Counted from the stretch's first letter, positions 13,616-24,854 are shown. The stretch is 64,000 nt of DNA from Strongyloides papillosus (GCA_005656395.1 SRSI01000043.1:434001-498000), one strand, 5' to 3'. Numbers and translations are program-made. The notes: a model not told the origin generated them from the sequence alone.

Positions 13616-14400
13616 GATAAAGTCGTACTCTCAATATGTAGCTTAGTATAAGCATGAATGAATTAATCGTTAAGACAATATCGGCAATATTAATAATAAT
13701 GTTAAGGCAAAAAATAAGTGGAAATTGATGTTCTTAAAAATGGAGAATGTAAGAACTCATTTACCATTTATGAAAATAAAAAAACAAATCAGGAATTAAA
13801 TAAACTAATATAATTTTGCATAGTTAACAAAATTACCATTCTAAAAGAAGCTAGCATTCTACTTTTGTAATAATCTAAGAAATAAAAGGACGTGAGGTAA
13901 TAGTAAATTCGCTTATTGGTTTTAATCCTGATCAGAAAAATAACAACCACATGAATTCACTACTGTAGCTAAGGTATTCCTAAAAGAAACCTACAAAACC
14001 AAATTGATGTCATCAGTGTCTAAATAATTTTAAAGAGATAAGTGTAGATTCTTCTGTTAACACATATTCTAGCGTGTAAAATAAACCAATGAAATTAATG
14101 TAACTTATCGACCCTATAACTATAAATAAGAATCTAATCAAATGTAACGAGTGGAATACTAGGGACGAAAATACTCGGCAAACAACAGATTTATGTATTA
14201 AAAATTTTAAGTAAGAGTATCCACACGAATCACTAATTGAAATAAAAATCACCACAATATGGGAGTATGAATGCAACGAAAATGTACAACCTAATAAAAA
14301 AAATGTGGGGAAACGGAATCTAATATGTAATCATGTGTGGTATATGAATTTTAATATACTTTTAATTGTTTTAATTAAATCTTACACTCCTTCATCTTTC
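13616..14400. repeat. Diverged inverted repeat unit beyond the palindrome
   Basis: The sequence continues the inverted array but no longer mirrors the left arm closely. Recognisable unit blocks remain, such as the inverted form of the block following the T-run landmark and, near 14370-14400, an inverted version of the aatgtaagttttaatta block. The array seems to end around 14400, where ordinary A+T-rich sequence starts. An 87-codon open frame (14013-14276, minus strand) lies in this repeat and is not supported as a gene. Confidence 0.6.
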
Positions 14401-14945
14401 ATTCCCAATTCTGTAATAACTTCGCCAACAATTTAAGTGGTTTTCTGAAAATATTCAATCGTAATGCGAATAATTATTTAATTACTTTAAAATAAAAATC
14501 TGTGGTGGACGAAAAGCTCTTCTTGGTGGACCATTATATTTTCTTAAACTAAAAAGATACAAAATCACACTAAAAAACATGTAGAAAAGCGACGGAAGAA
14601 AAAAAAAGACGAATGATCTTAAAATAAAATAAGAACTTTCTTATCAGAGCATTATAAAAGTGCGCAACCTCTTGCTTATAAAAATAATAACACTGAGTGT
14701 TTTAATGTATTTTACCGCCAAATATTGTAATGTATGTGGGAATTTTACTTGAAGGAAAGTATGCATGAAAGTTGTAGCAAAGTTTTGTGCAAACATGTTC
14801 AAGACGCCAAATTAAACACAAGAATGATCTGGAGTTGATATTTAGGAAACATACAATCATTCTAAGTTGAAAATTTACATTTTTAAATAAAAATACAACA
14901 GTATTAAAAATATATAGTTGACAACTGATTGGAAAAGAAGAAGTA
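14401..14945. other. A+T-rich spacer, nothing recognised
   Basis: No open frame, RNA gene or repeat was recognised between the end of the repeat array and the TA-flanked element that starts at 14946. Confidence 0.6.
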
Positions 14946-15842
14946 CAGTCACACCTGTTCTAAAGACCACCTCTAATTTAGGACCACTTTTTTAAAAACC
15001 TATTTTTTACCCATGCAAAAATGTTTCAAATACCTGCGATTTAAGACCACCTTTAATTTAAGACCACCTGTAATTTAGAACCACTTTTTAGGATAATTTT
15101 TGATTATGACCATGTAAAAAAACCTCTAATTTAAGACCAGGTGTATTTAACCATAACATTTAGTCATTTTATTATTAGCTAGCTTAAAAATAAAATATCT
15201 TTTGATAAAAAAATATTATAAACGGTTTCTCTTTGTCTAAAATTTTATTTGTCGTAGTATGTTTGAAAAAACCATGATTTAAAAAAAATAAATGACCATG
15301 TGATATTTTTTGTATTAATTTTTATAATTTTAGTAATAAAAGATACATTTTTAGTGATTTCTAAGAACAGCTATCCAACAAACATAACCAATATTTTAGA
15401 GGTGTTTATACATTAAACGATATTGTATGTTATTCCTTTTTTTTAGTAAATATAAATGAACTTAAATGCATTTATTATAATCAATTCCAATAAAAATTTC
15501 ATAAGAGTTTAAAATTTTCAATGAAGCCTAAAAAATCTTACCCAATAATTTGCTAGAATTAAAGCAAATTTGAAATCAGAATTTAGTAAGGAGTTGTCAG
15601 GTAGAATGAAAAAATGAAAATGACGAACATTTTAGCAAATAAATAATTTTAACTCCTTTTTATCACTTAATTTATATTTATTATTCATTTTAATATAAAA
15701 ATTAAAAATAATTTACTATATTTGTGCTTATAACTATACTAATATCTGGAATAATATAGAACCTCTAATTTAAGACCACCTGTCATTTAGGACCACTTTT
15801 CCGAAAAAATTTTGATGGTTCTAAATTACAGGTTTGAGACTG
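14946..15842. mobile_element. Pogo/mariner-like non-autonomous element with TA target duplication
   Basis: The element begins CAGTCACACCTG and ends with a sequence whose complement begins CAGTCTCAAACCTG. It is flanked on both sides by TA (14944-14945 and 15843-15844), the target duplication made by Tc1/mariner/pogo transposases. The inner ends repeat a motif of the form aatttaagaccacc several times: at 14965-15075 on the left and 15765-15800 on the right, partly as direct copies and partly as inverted subterminal copies. There is no transposase frame in the 897 bp, so it would depend on an enzyme made elsewhere. The terminal inverted repeats are imperfect, which suggests an old insertion. Assignment to pogo rather than another TA-targeting family rests only on the look of the ends. 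Confidence 0.75.
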
Positions 15843-17192
15843 TATCTTGAAACACATGATTATTTTCATACTGAGTAATATAAAGAGTATTGTACAAAGA
15901 AATACCACTTTAAATGATGGTCTATTTTGCATGGATATTATTAAAAATAGGTGTTTTTTATATTTGATATAATTTGGCGTAAATAGTAAACAATATAAAT
16001 ATTGAAGATAAATTAATTAGAATTTTAAAATAGCATATTGCACAAAATAACATCTATTTCAAAGTTTATAGTATTTCAAAATCAATCTTTTAACAATACA
16101 AAATATAAAATAAGTTAAGTGAATCATTCATTCTCTTTTTATAATAATTGATCAGAAGAAGATTTATTTTATTATTTTTAACTTATTCCCAGAGATAAAA
16201 ATTTGCAAGTATATAATTCTTTTTGAATAAAAGTTCCACAATAATTTGTTATATGGTTATGAAATTATTAGGCGCATATAATGTTATACTTTTGTCGCTA
16301 ATTCTTATCACACTTTCTTAATTCTTCTATACATGTAAGATTTATTGCATTAAAGTAGAAAAGTTCAATTTTAAAATATATTTCAATCATTCTTCACACT
16401 TCTTTAAATATATTTTAAAATATCGTAAAATAATTGCTTCCATTATGAAAACATTTTCTTTAAATAAAATATATGATATATATTTGTTTATAAACAAATT
16501 CTACATATTTATTTCACTTAAATATGAAAATATTTTATAAATAACAAGTTTAATATTAATTGAAATAATTTGTTTGCGTAAATTTTTTAATAAAAAAAAT
16601 CCTTGTTAAAATAATAATTAAAATTTCTATTATAATCAGTAAGAAAACTTAATGAGTGACAAAATTTTCAATTCCTTATTTAATAATCCTTCTTTTTATC
16701 ATACTTTTACAAAACAGTCAATGAAATATTAATTTATATTTTTTTCTATCATTTTACGTCAAACACCCATAATATTTTTAATAACCAACATTTAATATTG
16801 CCTCTATAGATGAATAAAATTACTAGTAATAAAATTTTAAAATAATAATTGTATTAAAATATGAATATTATTTTATAGATTAAATATATTTTTTAACGAT
16901 ACACTTAATTTAATATTTCTAGAAATACATTCTTTATTTTTGATGGTATTAATAAATTTTGGAAATGTTGTTGTCATGTGCTTATATATATCAATGATCT
17001 TTATTTTCATTCATTAACTTTACCAATATGTATGCGAAAATCTCGAATTAATATAACATAAAAATTATCTTTTTATTATTATGTATATATTACCGCCTTA
17101 AAGTAAAATGTACAATAAAAAAATATTGCATTAAAAAATTTTTTACTTAAAATAATTTTTAATATTATACTGTATCAGTAGAATTTTTGGGT
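15843..17192. other. A+T-rich gene-free stretch
   Basis: Very A+T-rich sequence without an open frame of note, RNA gene or clear repeat. It may hold the far downstream flank of the chemoreceptor gene at 17695-18661. Confidence 0.6.
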
Positions 17193-17271
17193 ATAGTAAG
17201 ACTCTACCTACTAATTAAAAATAGGGTAGAATTTATGTATACAAGGGTATAAATTCTACCATAGGTAGAGA
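17193..17271. repeat. Small hairpin element
   Basis: Nested inverted repeats are visible: an outer pair ctctacct / aggtagag and an inner pair gggtagaatttat / ataaattctacc around a short loop. The whole would fold into a single long stem. It lies just outside the duplicated chemoreceptor segment and is absent next to the second copy, so it may be a small foldback insertion. Function unknown. Confidence 0.55.
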
Positions 17272-17314
17272 TTATATAACCTCGAATTTGGAGAATCCAA
17301 AAGTATTTTTGTCA

Positions 17315-18820
17315 ATAGAAGTGTTTGTGGCAGATCTCAAGATATACTCACATAATCTCCATTAAAAAGTTGCAACATGGTTTTATATGTTGACATTTAT
17401 GACTGTTCCTAAGAATGTGCACAATGTAATGAATATGGAAAATATGTTATAGAACTTTATTCTTATCACATTAAATGTATTTTTATTTTATCGAAATTAT
17501 TGTTTATTTATATTGCAATAGTGATTTCTATTTTAAATAAACGTTAAAAGAAAGTTTTACGAATCGCAATAACTCTAATATTTTGTTTTTCTCTTAAGAA
17601 TAATCTTTATTATAATACTCTAAATTTTGCACATTTAAAGATTTTTGATTTTGAAACTTTAATATATCATAAATTTTTACTGTTACTAAGTTTGTTACTG
17701 CGTTAACGAAATGATATTACTTGTCCTTCTAAATATTGCCTGTCTGACATCTTTTATGAAGACTATGGAGAATAAAATATTCGTAACTAAACTAAAGGCT
17801 GTAAGTCCATCCAATATCCGCCAAACGATATATATATTGTGACCAGCTTCAAGTAGTTAAAATAGATAATTATTAATAATTAAACTTACTTGACTTAAGA
17901 TAAAAAAAGAAAAGAGTTGATGGCCATTGTCCAAGAAAGGGTTGAAGTGTTTGAATAATTAAATTGATAAAAATTGTCTTGTTTTCATTTTGTTTAGATT
18001 TTGAACTTGGAGAAGTTGATACTTGTAAACTCAGGCGTTTAATCATGAAAAAGTTGATAATTCCAACGATTAATGGAACCACTAATACAAAATAATACAT
18101 CAATCCAGTAATTTGATTAACTGTAGATGATGTTGGACTTTTAATTAATGTACATATCTCATCGGGTACCCATTCAATGTTTGATTGAAAAAACATTGCA
18201 GCAATCATCATAAATGATGGGAAATTAAAAAGAATAAAAACTGCGAATGCGAAATACTTTTGAAAATTATTTCTTGAAAACACAGCAAAGTATCTTTCAA
18301 CGGTAAAAACCAAAGGGGTTGTAACTAGAAATGGTAGTAATATCATTTGTGTTCTTCGCATATAAAAACATGTATTTACTTCTATAAATCCATCGTTGTG
18401 GTATCTACTTAAATAATAAGATGAAACTGTTAAGCTAGTAACAATACATATTATATTTAATATGTTGAAAATTAAGACTGTCCTCCTCAATATTTTCCTC
18501 TTTTTGAATGCTATACTTGTCAATGTAGCATATAAAAAGTATAGATTTGGTATAAGAACAATTGACATTGATATTTCATATTGAATTGCAGCAAAATAGT
18601 AACTCCTGTTGATAGGATAAAATTCTTCTTTTAAAGCGAATAAAACTGAACTGTTAGACATTGTTACAAGTTAAAGTGACAAAATTAAATGATAATTTCG
18701 TTATTTTCATATTTTTATAATTCATAACTTAAAAGAAGTTGCAAAAATTTATCCGTACTGCACCTATTAAAATAATAACTTCACCTTATTTAACTACTTC
18801 CGTTTGAAAAAATGAAATAT
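17315..18820. repeat. Segmental duplication, copy 1
   Basis: The segment matches 20935-22440 at a constant offset of about 3,620 bp and in the same orientation. It includes the complete chemoreceptor gene, its single intron and several hundred bases of flank on each side. Similarity is near-perfect over the coding exons and lower in the 3' flank. It ends near the string tacttccgtttgaaaaaa in both copies. Confidence 0.9.
17695..18661 (-). CDS. Seven-transmembrane chemoreceptor-like GPCR, copy 1
   Basis: Exons at 18661-17890 and 17846-17695, with a 43-bp intron (gtaagt...gaag), give a 307-residue protein. The first exon alone would end in the intron after six transmembrane segments; the second supplies the missing seventh (residues about 265-285) and a short basic tail ending in TSNIISLTQ. 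Visible features are a short N-terminus with a possible glycosylation site (NSS at residues 3-5), about seven hydrophobic segments, and TVERYFAVF at the end of segment 3, resembling the ERY variant of the GPCR E/DRY motif. Nematode chemoreceptors of the Sra/Srab/Srb/Sre type carry such an ERY, so this class is the likeliest; it could also be another serpentine family. It probably detects small molecules at sensory neuron membranes. A tandem paralogue lies at 21273-22281. Confidence 0.75.
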
Positions 18821-19938
18821 CTCCTTTAACAGCGATAATGGCTATCCATAGACAAAAAAAATTAAGCCGATCTATGCAATAATAATTACAATTATTAGCA
18901 TGATTATATATAATTTGCTTACCAATATGGATATATAAGAAATGAAAGTAAAAGTAACCTTTGAAAGTTCTTTAGTTCATTTAAAGAACAAAAAAAAAGA
19001 GGATATGACGAATGATAAGGGTAGCCAGGAAACTTTCAAAGATTATACGTCTAACTTCGCTTAAAATAACCAAGATAAATGTAGGCCAACAGGAAAAGAA
19101 TTCTTTTGGATGTATTTTGCGTATTGTTATTCGCGATCAGAATTTAAATGCATTGTTTCATGTTGTTTTAATACTTATCGTTCTTGCCTTTTTTGACTTC
19201 ATCATCAATAATGAATAGCTAATGGTATCGTTAACAGAATGGAAATTATTTCTATACAAAACTTAAACTTTATTTCATGTTTACTCTCAAAAGTTTATGC
19301 AACATTAGATATTAATTATCTTACAAATAACTGATCATTCATTCTTAATAACGCTTAGTTCTAATTTTTCGAATGTTATTTCATAACTTAAAATGACTGC
19401 TTGTTCTTGGGTATCAAAATTAAATCCATTTTTTGCTATCTTTGTGCTTACAACATGCCTTTGACATTATACCTTATTCTACTCTACTGGAAATTAGAGA
19501 TTTCTTTATAAAATATTGGTTAGGTGCACTAGACATTTCATATAAATAGAAAAAAAAGAAGGACCGTTTTTCGTCACACTGGTTTTGTAATATTTATTTT
19601 TTATTTTATTAATATTCAATTCTTTTTTAAATTGAGTTATAGTTTTAATTCATAAATTTAAATAAAAAAATGTTATTAATCAGAGATTTGAATAAAAATT
19701 TATTTTTGGCACTTTATGGAAAAATGTGTTATTACAACGGTAAATAATATATTTGTTTAGTACATGGTTATAATAGACAAGTATTACCGCTTTTATTATG
19801 TTATTAACGAATGACAAAATTTGTTTTTGCTTTTAATTTCTAAAAAAAACAATGATATTTACCAAAAATAATGCCAAAAAATCGTAAAAGTAGTTTATCG
19901 AAAACTTTTATTAAACAATAAATATTAAAAACTAAATA
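18821..19938. other. A+T-rich spacer between chemoreceptor copy 1 and helicase fragment
   Basis: No gene is supported. One open frame (19012-19218, plus strand, 68 codons) starts with a basic stretch and ends in a hydrophobic segment (residues about 47-64), as a small membrane peptide might. It has no recognisable relatives, no clear splice partners and no other support, so I do not call it a gene. The rest is A+T-rich and featureless. Confidence 0.5.
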
Positions 19939-20135
19939 TTAAAATTTATTAATAAACTCGGGAACTTCTTGATCTACATTTTTAAGCATCTAAAAAAAGT
20001 ATTAAATAATTTAAATTGATTTAACTTACATTTACTATGTCATTAGCCAATAATTGATCTGTTCTTGAATCATAAAATATTGTTGCGTCTCCCTCGCTTA
20101 TTCTTCCGGTTCTTCAAACTCTACGAATGAAGAAA
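19939..20135 (-). pseudogene. DEAD-box RNA helicase 3' fragment (VASA/DDX3-like)
   Basis: On the minus strand the frame reads FIRRV-stop-RTGR, then ISEGDATIFYDSRTDQLLANDIVN, a consensus-like donor (gtaagt), a ~40-bp intron ending in tttag, and MLKNVDQEVPEFINKF followed by a stop. This matches the end of a DEAD-box helicase core: motif VI (HRIGRTGR) followed by the FYD...D..LA...V segment and the QEVPEFL-type tail of the VASA/DDX3 group. The conserved glycine of motif VI has become a stop codon (GGA to TGA, near 20118), and no helicase sequence could be traced with confidence upstream. The intron shows it is a broken genomic copy, not a reverse-transcribed one. Confidence 0.7.
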
Positions 20136-20934
20136 GTATGTAGACTAGCATTAATTAGGCTAGTATATACTTCTCCCTCTAAACTACTTATCTTGTAATG
20201 AGAAGTCTTAATTCATGGTTCATCATTGTGATAACGACCGTGGAAAGATTAGAAATCAAGAGCTGTTTTGAAGAACTCGTCTTTGATATTATATACAATG
20301 GTTGTGTTAGTAAGTACATCTGCGATAATAAGATAGTTAAAGGAACGTCAATTCTACCATGGTCTACAAAACGATATACAACTACTTCAAAGACGGGAAT
20401 AGCATCAGTCGATGAGGATTAATCATGGAAATGTGCTCAAAGAACATTTGAAAGTAGCATTGAATGTTTCTAACAATTCTCGCAACGTAGTGATGTAGAT
20501 GAATTATAATATAAATTTGCCCAAAAAGATTTGTTTCCGATACCAAGTAGAACGGTTAAGTTGATGGATGTATCTGTGGTCATGAAGTATATGAAAGTAC
20601 AACTTTTAGAGTATAAAATAAAACTATCGAGTGAAACTTATGAAATGTACTCCAAGCACACATGAACTTTAAGATGGATGTTCCCAATAATATCTTAAAT
20701 GTAATTATATACGAAAAATCGAGGATGCTTTACGAAGCAATATTAATTTGTGTTAGTGAAAATGAGTGCGGAGTCAAGCCAAGTTATTCCACATCGACTG
20801 CATGTAATGTTGGGAATTCAATGGTTGCCAACAGTTGTATGTAATCTTACTTTGAATGAAATGAAGACAATGTATTTGAATTTCAGACTTGTTATAATAA
20901 TGGTGTTTCCGATTAATCCAAGGGTGTTTGTCTA
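20136..20934. other. Unassigned stretch with short open frames
   Basis: Two to three short open frames occur here on the plus strand (20198-20422, 20662-20844, 20750-20935). Base composition is less A+T-rich than the surroundings, which suggests decayed coding sequence, but neither strand gave a recognisable protein. It may be the remains of the helicase gene whose 3' end lies at 19939-20135, or of another gene. Confidence 0.4.
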
Positions 20935-22440
20935 GACAGAAGTGTTTGTGGTAGAGCTCAAGATATACTCACATAATCTCCATTAAAAAATTGCAACATG
21001 GTTTTATATGCTGAGATTTATGACTGTTCTTAAGAATGTGCGCAATCTAATGAATATGGCAAATATGTTATAGTACTTTGTTTTTATCATATTTAATGTA
21101 TTTTTATTTTATCGAAATTACTGTTTATTTGTATTGCAATAGTGATTTCTATTCTAAATAAACGTTAAAATAAAGTTTTACGAATCGCAATAGCTCTAAT
21201 ATTTTATTTTTCTTTTAAGAACAATCTTTATTATAATACTCTAAATTTTACACATTTAAAGATTTTTGACGTCTAAACTTTAATGTATTTATCAAGTTTT
21301 ATTGTTGTTAGATTTGCTACTTTGTTAACAACTATATTACTTGTCCTTTTAAATACTGTATTTCTGACATCTTTTATGAAGATTATGGAAAATAAAATAT
21401 TCGAAAATAAACTCAAAGCTGTAAGTCCATCCAATATCCGCCAAACGATATATATATTGTGACCAGCTTCAAGTAGTTAAAATAGATAATTATTAATAAT
21501 TAAACTTACTTGACTTAAGATAAAAAAAGAAAAGAAGTGAAGGCCACTGTCCAAGAAAGGGTTGAAATGTTTGAATAATTAAATTGATAAAAATTGTCTT
21601 GTTTTCATTTTGTTTAGATTTTAAAATTGGACTAGTTGATGCTTGTGAATTTAGGCGTTTAATCATGAAAAAGTTAATAATTCCAACGATTAATGGAACC
21701 ACTAATACAAAATAATACATCAATCCAGTAATTTGATTAACTGTTGATGATGTTGGACTTTTAATTAATGTACATATCTCATCGGGTACCCATTCAATGT
21801 TTGATTGAAAAAACATTGCAGCAATCATCATAAATGATGGGAAATTAAAAAGAATAAAAACTGCGAATGCGAAATACTTTTGAAAATTATTTCTTGAAAA
21901 TACAGCAAAGTATCTTTCAACGGTAAAAACCAAAGGGGTTGTAACTAGAAATGGTAGTAATATCATTTGTGTTCTTCGCATATAAAAACATGTATTTACT
22001 TCTATAAATCCATCGTTGTGGTATCTACTTAAATAATAAGATGAAACTGTTAAGCTAGTAACAATACATATTATATTTAATATGTTGAAAATTAAGACTG
22101 TCCTCCTCAATATTTTCCTCTTTTTGAATGCTATACTTGTCAATGTAGCATATAAAAAGTATAGATTTGGTATAAGAACAATTGACATTGATATTTCATA
22201 TTGAATTGCAGCAAAATAGTAGTTCCTGTTTATAGGATAAAATTCTTCTTTTAAAGAAAATAAAACTGAACTGTTAGACATTGTTACAAGTTAAAGTGAC
22301 AAAATTAAATGATGATTTCCTTATTTTCAGATTTGTATAATATACAAATTAAAAGAAGTTGCAAAAACTTATCCGTACTGCACCTGTTAAAATAATAACT
22401 TCACCTTATTTAACTACTTCCGTTTGAAAAAAGAAATATC
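20935..22440. repeat. Segmental duplication, copy 2
   Basis: Direct copy of 17315-18820. The exons and intron are almost unchanged, while the 3' flank carries more substitutions and small indels, one of which alters the C-terminus of the encoded receptor. Confidence 0.9.
21273..22281 (-). CDS. Seven-transmembrane chemoreceptor-like GPCR, copy 2
   Basis: Exons at 22281-21510 and 21466-21273 with the same 43-bp intron give 321 residues. It is nearly identical to the receptor encoded at 17695-18661 through segment 7, with differences gathered at the extreme N-terminus, in the loop after segment 5 (RLNSQAST in place of RLSLQVST) and in segment 7 and the tail. A net 2-bp change near the 3' end shifts the frame, so the protein ends in KVANLTTIKLDKYIKV instead of the short IISLTQ tail of copy 1. 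The ERY motif is kept. Because the frame stays open and the splice sites are intact, the copy looks functional. The altered tail could affect trafficking or desensitisation; that is inference. Confidence 0.75.
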
Positions 22441-22580
22441 TAAATTGAGTAACGCTAGTTTCACCCAAATTGTAAAATTTAGGTGAAATTAGACATTTGT
22501 TTAAATAGATGTCTAAATTCACCAACAGGTGAAATTAAACACATATAGTTTAATAAATCCACCCACAGGTGAATTTAGAT
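22433..22580. mobile_element. Small MITE-like element of stacked hairpins
   Basis: The ends are inverted copies of tatctaaatt, and between them lie at least three further palindromic pairs: tttcaccc.aaatt / aatttaggtgaaa, tagacat / atgtcta and aaattcacc / ggtgaaatt. The repeated word ttcacc/ggtgaa appears five times in alternating orientation. Such a compact set of hairpins, inserted exactly at the edge of the duplicated receptor segment, looks like a miniature inverted-repeat element. No target duplication could be fixed with confidence. Confidence 0.55.
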
Positions 22581-24120
22581 AATTATTCTTTAACATTTTG
22601 TGTTTTGCTCATAATAAAAATAATTTTTAAATATTTTAATTTAAATAAGAAAAATAGCAAACATTTAAAAAATATACTTAATTAATAATACTTTGTATTG
22701 TTGAATAATTTTTGCTTTTCGTTATTGTGGTTATAAAATTTCCAAAATTATTGCTGCTTTTAGAATGTTTGAAATAATGATATTTGTTAAAACGTTTACG
22801 AATTTACATGAATTCTTCTTATAATAAGGTACTTCATAATATATTAACAAAACTTTGAAATATTGAAAGTATATATTTTTGAGAAAAAATTAACCAAATT
22901 TAAGCGAAAACCTAACACTTTGCATCATTTAAAACACTTATGTTGTCGTTTGATATTTTTAGAATTTGAATAAATTTTTACATTTTCTAATGGTGGGACA
23001 TTTTTACTGCATTTTATGTAATAACGTTGAAATTTGTCCCATTTATTTTTTATGTGAAAAGCTATATAAAAGATCTGAAGAAAAATTTGAATTCTGCTGA
23101 TACATTTGTCCTTTTGGGGTAATTAAGGCACCAGTAAACAGAAAATTCAGTACTTTTCGGCTATATCCCCCCAGAAGATGTTAACTTTAGTAGTTTATTT
23201 ATAACAATTTTTGATTATTTACAAATAAGTAATATAAAATAAAGCTATTTTAAAATATTTATCATTAAAATAACTAATTTTTAAAATTTAAAAAAATTAA
23301 ATTTTAATACCATTTATGAATCACCTACTTTTTAATACACCTCCTTTATATCATAAATAATAAGAGTATACTCATTTATCCTTCTTTTAGTACTTTTATT
23401 AATATTAAAGATCTCCTATCATTCACAGACCCAAAGATTTTTACTTTTCCAGAGACTTTATCATTAGTAATTTTTTATTGGAAAATTACTTTTTTTAGTA
23501 ACAGTTTATCAGTAATAATTCAATTATTAATTTATATGCAATAATTTATTTAATAATAGTTCGCTTTATAATGTTTTAATTGGGGAACATATAACCACGA
23601 AGTACCGAAAATTCTTCCAAATGGATCTGGTTTCTCGATATGAATACGAAAATTGGTTCCTCACTTGATGACATAATGAAAATAGAGATCCTTACTTCTC
23701 AGTAAGTTTTAAAATTCTTCTATTTTGTTTTCTTTGTTTATTATAGAAAATCATGTGGCTTTACTGAAGTGGTCGGAAAAATAAAAGTCTACTACACATA
23801 TGAAAATGTGAGTAAAAACTCACTATCAAAAATGTCCAGTCGTTTAATGGTGAAGAGTTAGCTACGAAACTCAAAAAAATAGAGAGCAATAAGAATGAAT
23901 GGCGTAGAAAAAAAATAAAGAAAGAAAGTAGAAATCATGATTAAGAATTAAAAAGGTTAAAAAATTTAAAAATAGTATACATATTTCTATCAGTTAACAA
24001 CAAACATTAATTTTACCAATGTTTTTTATCATGTAATATATTATTTATTTTGCTAAAATACCAACAAGTTAAAATTTTATTTTCTAAATTGTTCCAAGGT
24101 AAATAAAATTAAAATACAAT
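22581..24120. other. A+T-rich stretch with a possible decayed exon pair
   Basis: Mostly featureless. Between about 23585 and 23945 (plus strand) the sequence becomes less A+T-rich and a splice-like pair is visible: cag followed by gtaagttttaaaattc near 23700 and tttattatag near 23749, but the flanking frames contain stops. This looks like a dead gene fragment; its family was not recognised. Confidence 0.45.
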
Positions 24121-24761
24121 CTACACTGTAAGCATGATACCAGCTAAAATTGAAGCTGAAATTGTTATAAAAAAGAATTCATTATTTGAAGGGAAATCAT
24201 TAATATCAAGTTTAATTTCTTTATACGAATTTCCTTTCTTTTCTCTCAAATGCTTATTAATATCTTTTACAATGTCTCGTAAAACTTTTGAATCATCTCC
24301 AAATTGAACCCTTATATCAGGAGGTCTAGCAATACTCTCGTTCTTCTTTGAGGTAAATCGTTGCATAAGTCTTGATCTAAGTTTGTCTTTTTCACTCAAA
24401 TTTTCATTTTCAATAATTTCTTCAAGATATACATCTGCTACTGAGAATGGTGGTTGGTAAATAATTGACGAAACTTTGCTTTCTAATAAATATTTATGAA
24501 GAAACTCATCAAATGGAATTGTATTAACTAATGAATTCATTTTTTTGTTTTCAGACTGCCTTTTTAAGAATAAGCTCCCACTTACTGCTATCGTAAATCC
24601 CGTTAAAATTGCTCCCATAACGTAAGGATTCTTTTTATCATCTTCTAAAAAAAAGATTCAAGAAAATTTACTTAAGTTTTACCTTTCATCTCTTTTAAAA
24701 CATTTGTCTTATATCTTTTACAAACAACATTGTTCAAATTTCTACAAACTAATCGCAACAT
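24121..24761 (-). CDS. FtsH_ext/paraplegin-N-like membrane protein without AAA domain
   Basis: Exons at 24761-24683 and 24644-24121 (38-bp intron, gtaaaa...tttttag) give 200 residues. Order of features: a basic N-terminus (MLRLVCRNLNN..CKRYK) fitting a mitochondrial targeting signal; a hydrophobic segment (GAILTGFTIAVSGSLFL, about 36-52); a globular part starting IPFDEFLHKYLLESKVSSI (about 67-85); and a second hydrophobic segment at the extreme C-terminus. The layout TM / W-or-F-x-x-F-x-x-x-L globular domain / TM resembles the N-terminal intermembrane-space domain of m-AAA proteases (AFG3L2, paraplegin). Those continue into an ATPase and a metalloprotease; here the frame stops right after the second TM. 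It could be a stand-alone partner or regulator of the m-AAA complex, or an unrelated two-TM protein. Family assignment is by eye and moderate. Confidence 0.55.
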
Positions 24762-24854
24762 TTACAAAATCTGAAAATAGTCATTAAAACATTAAATTTT
24801 ATCCACAAATTTATCATAGTAAGGCACAAAAAAACGCAAAATCAAAAGAAAACA

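Noticed and set aside
14013..14276. An 87-codon minus-strand frame in the inverted repeat
   Set aside because: It is within a repeat unit and is not open in sister units.
1..14400. A CRISPR-like or bacterial repeat array
   Set aside because: Units are about 1 kb, diverged and in a genome with spliceosomal introns; there are no short direct repeats with unique spacers.
20260..20422. Possible DEAD-box motif I region on the plus strand (…EELVFDIIYNGCVSK…)
   Set aside because: Resemblance is too weak and the orientation is opposite to the certain helicase fragment at 19939-20135.
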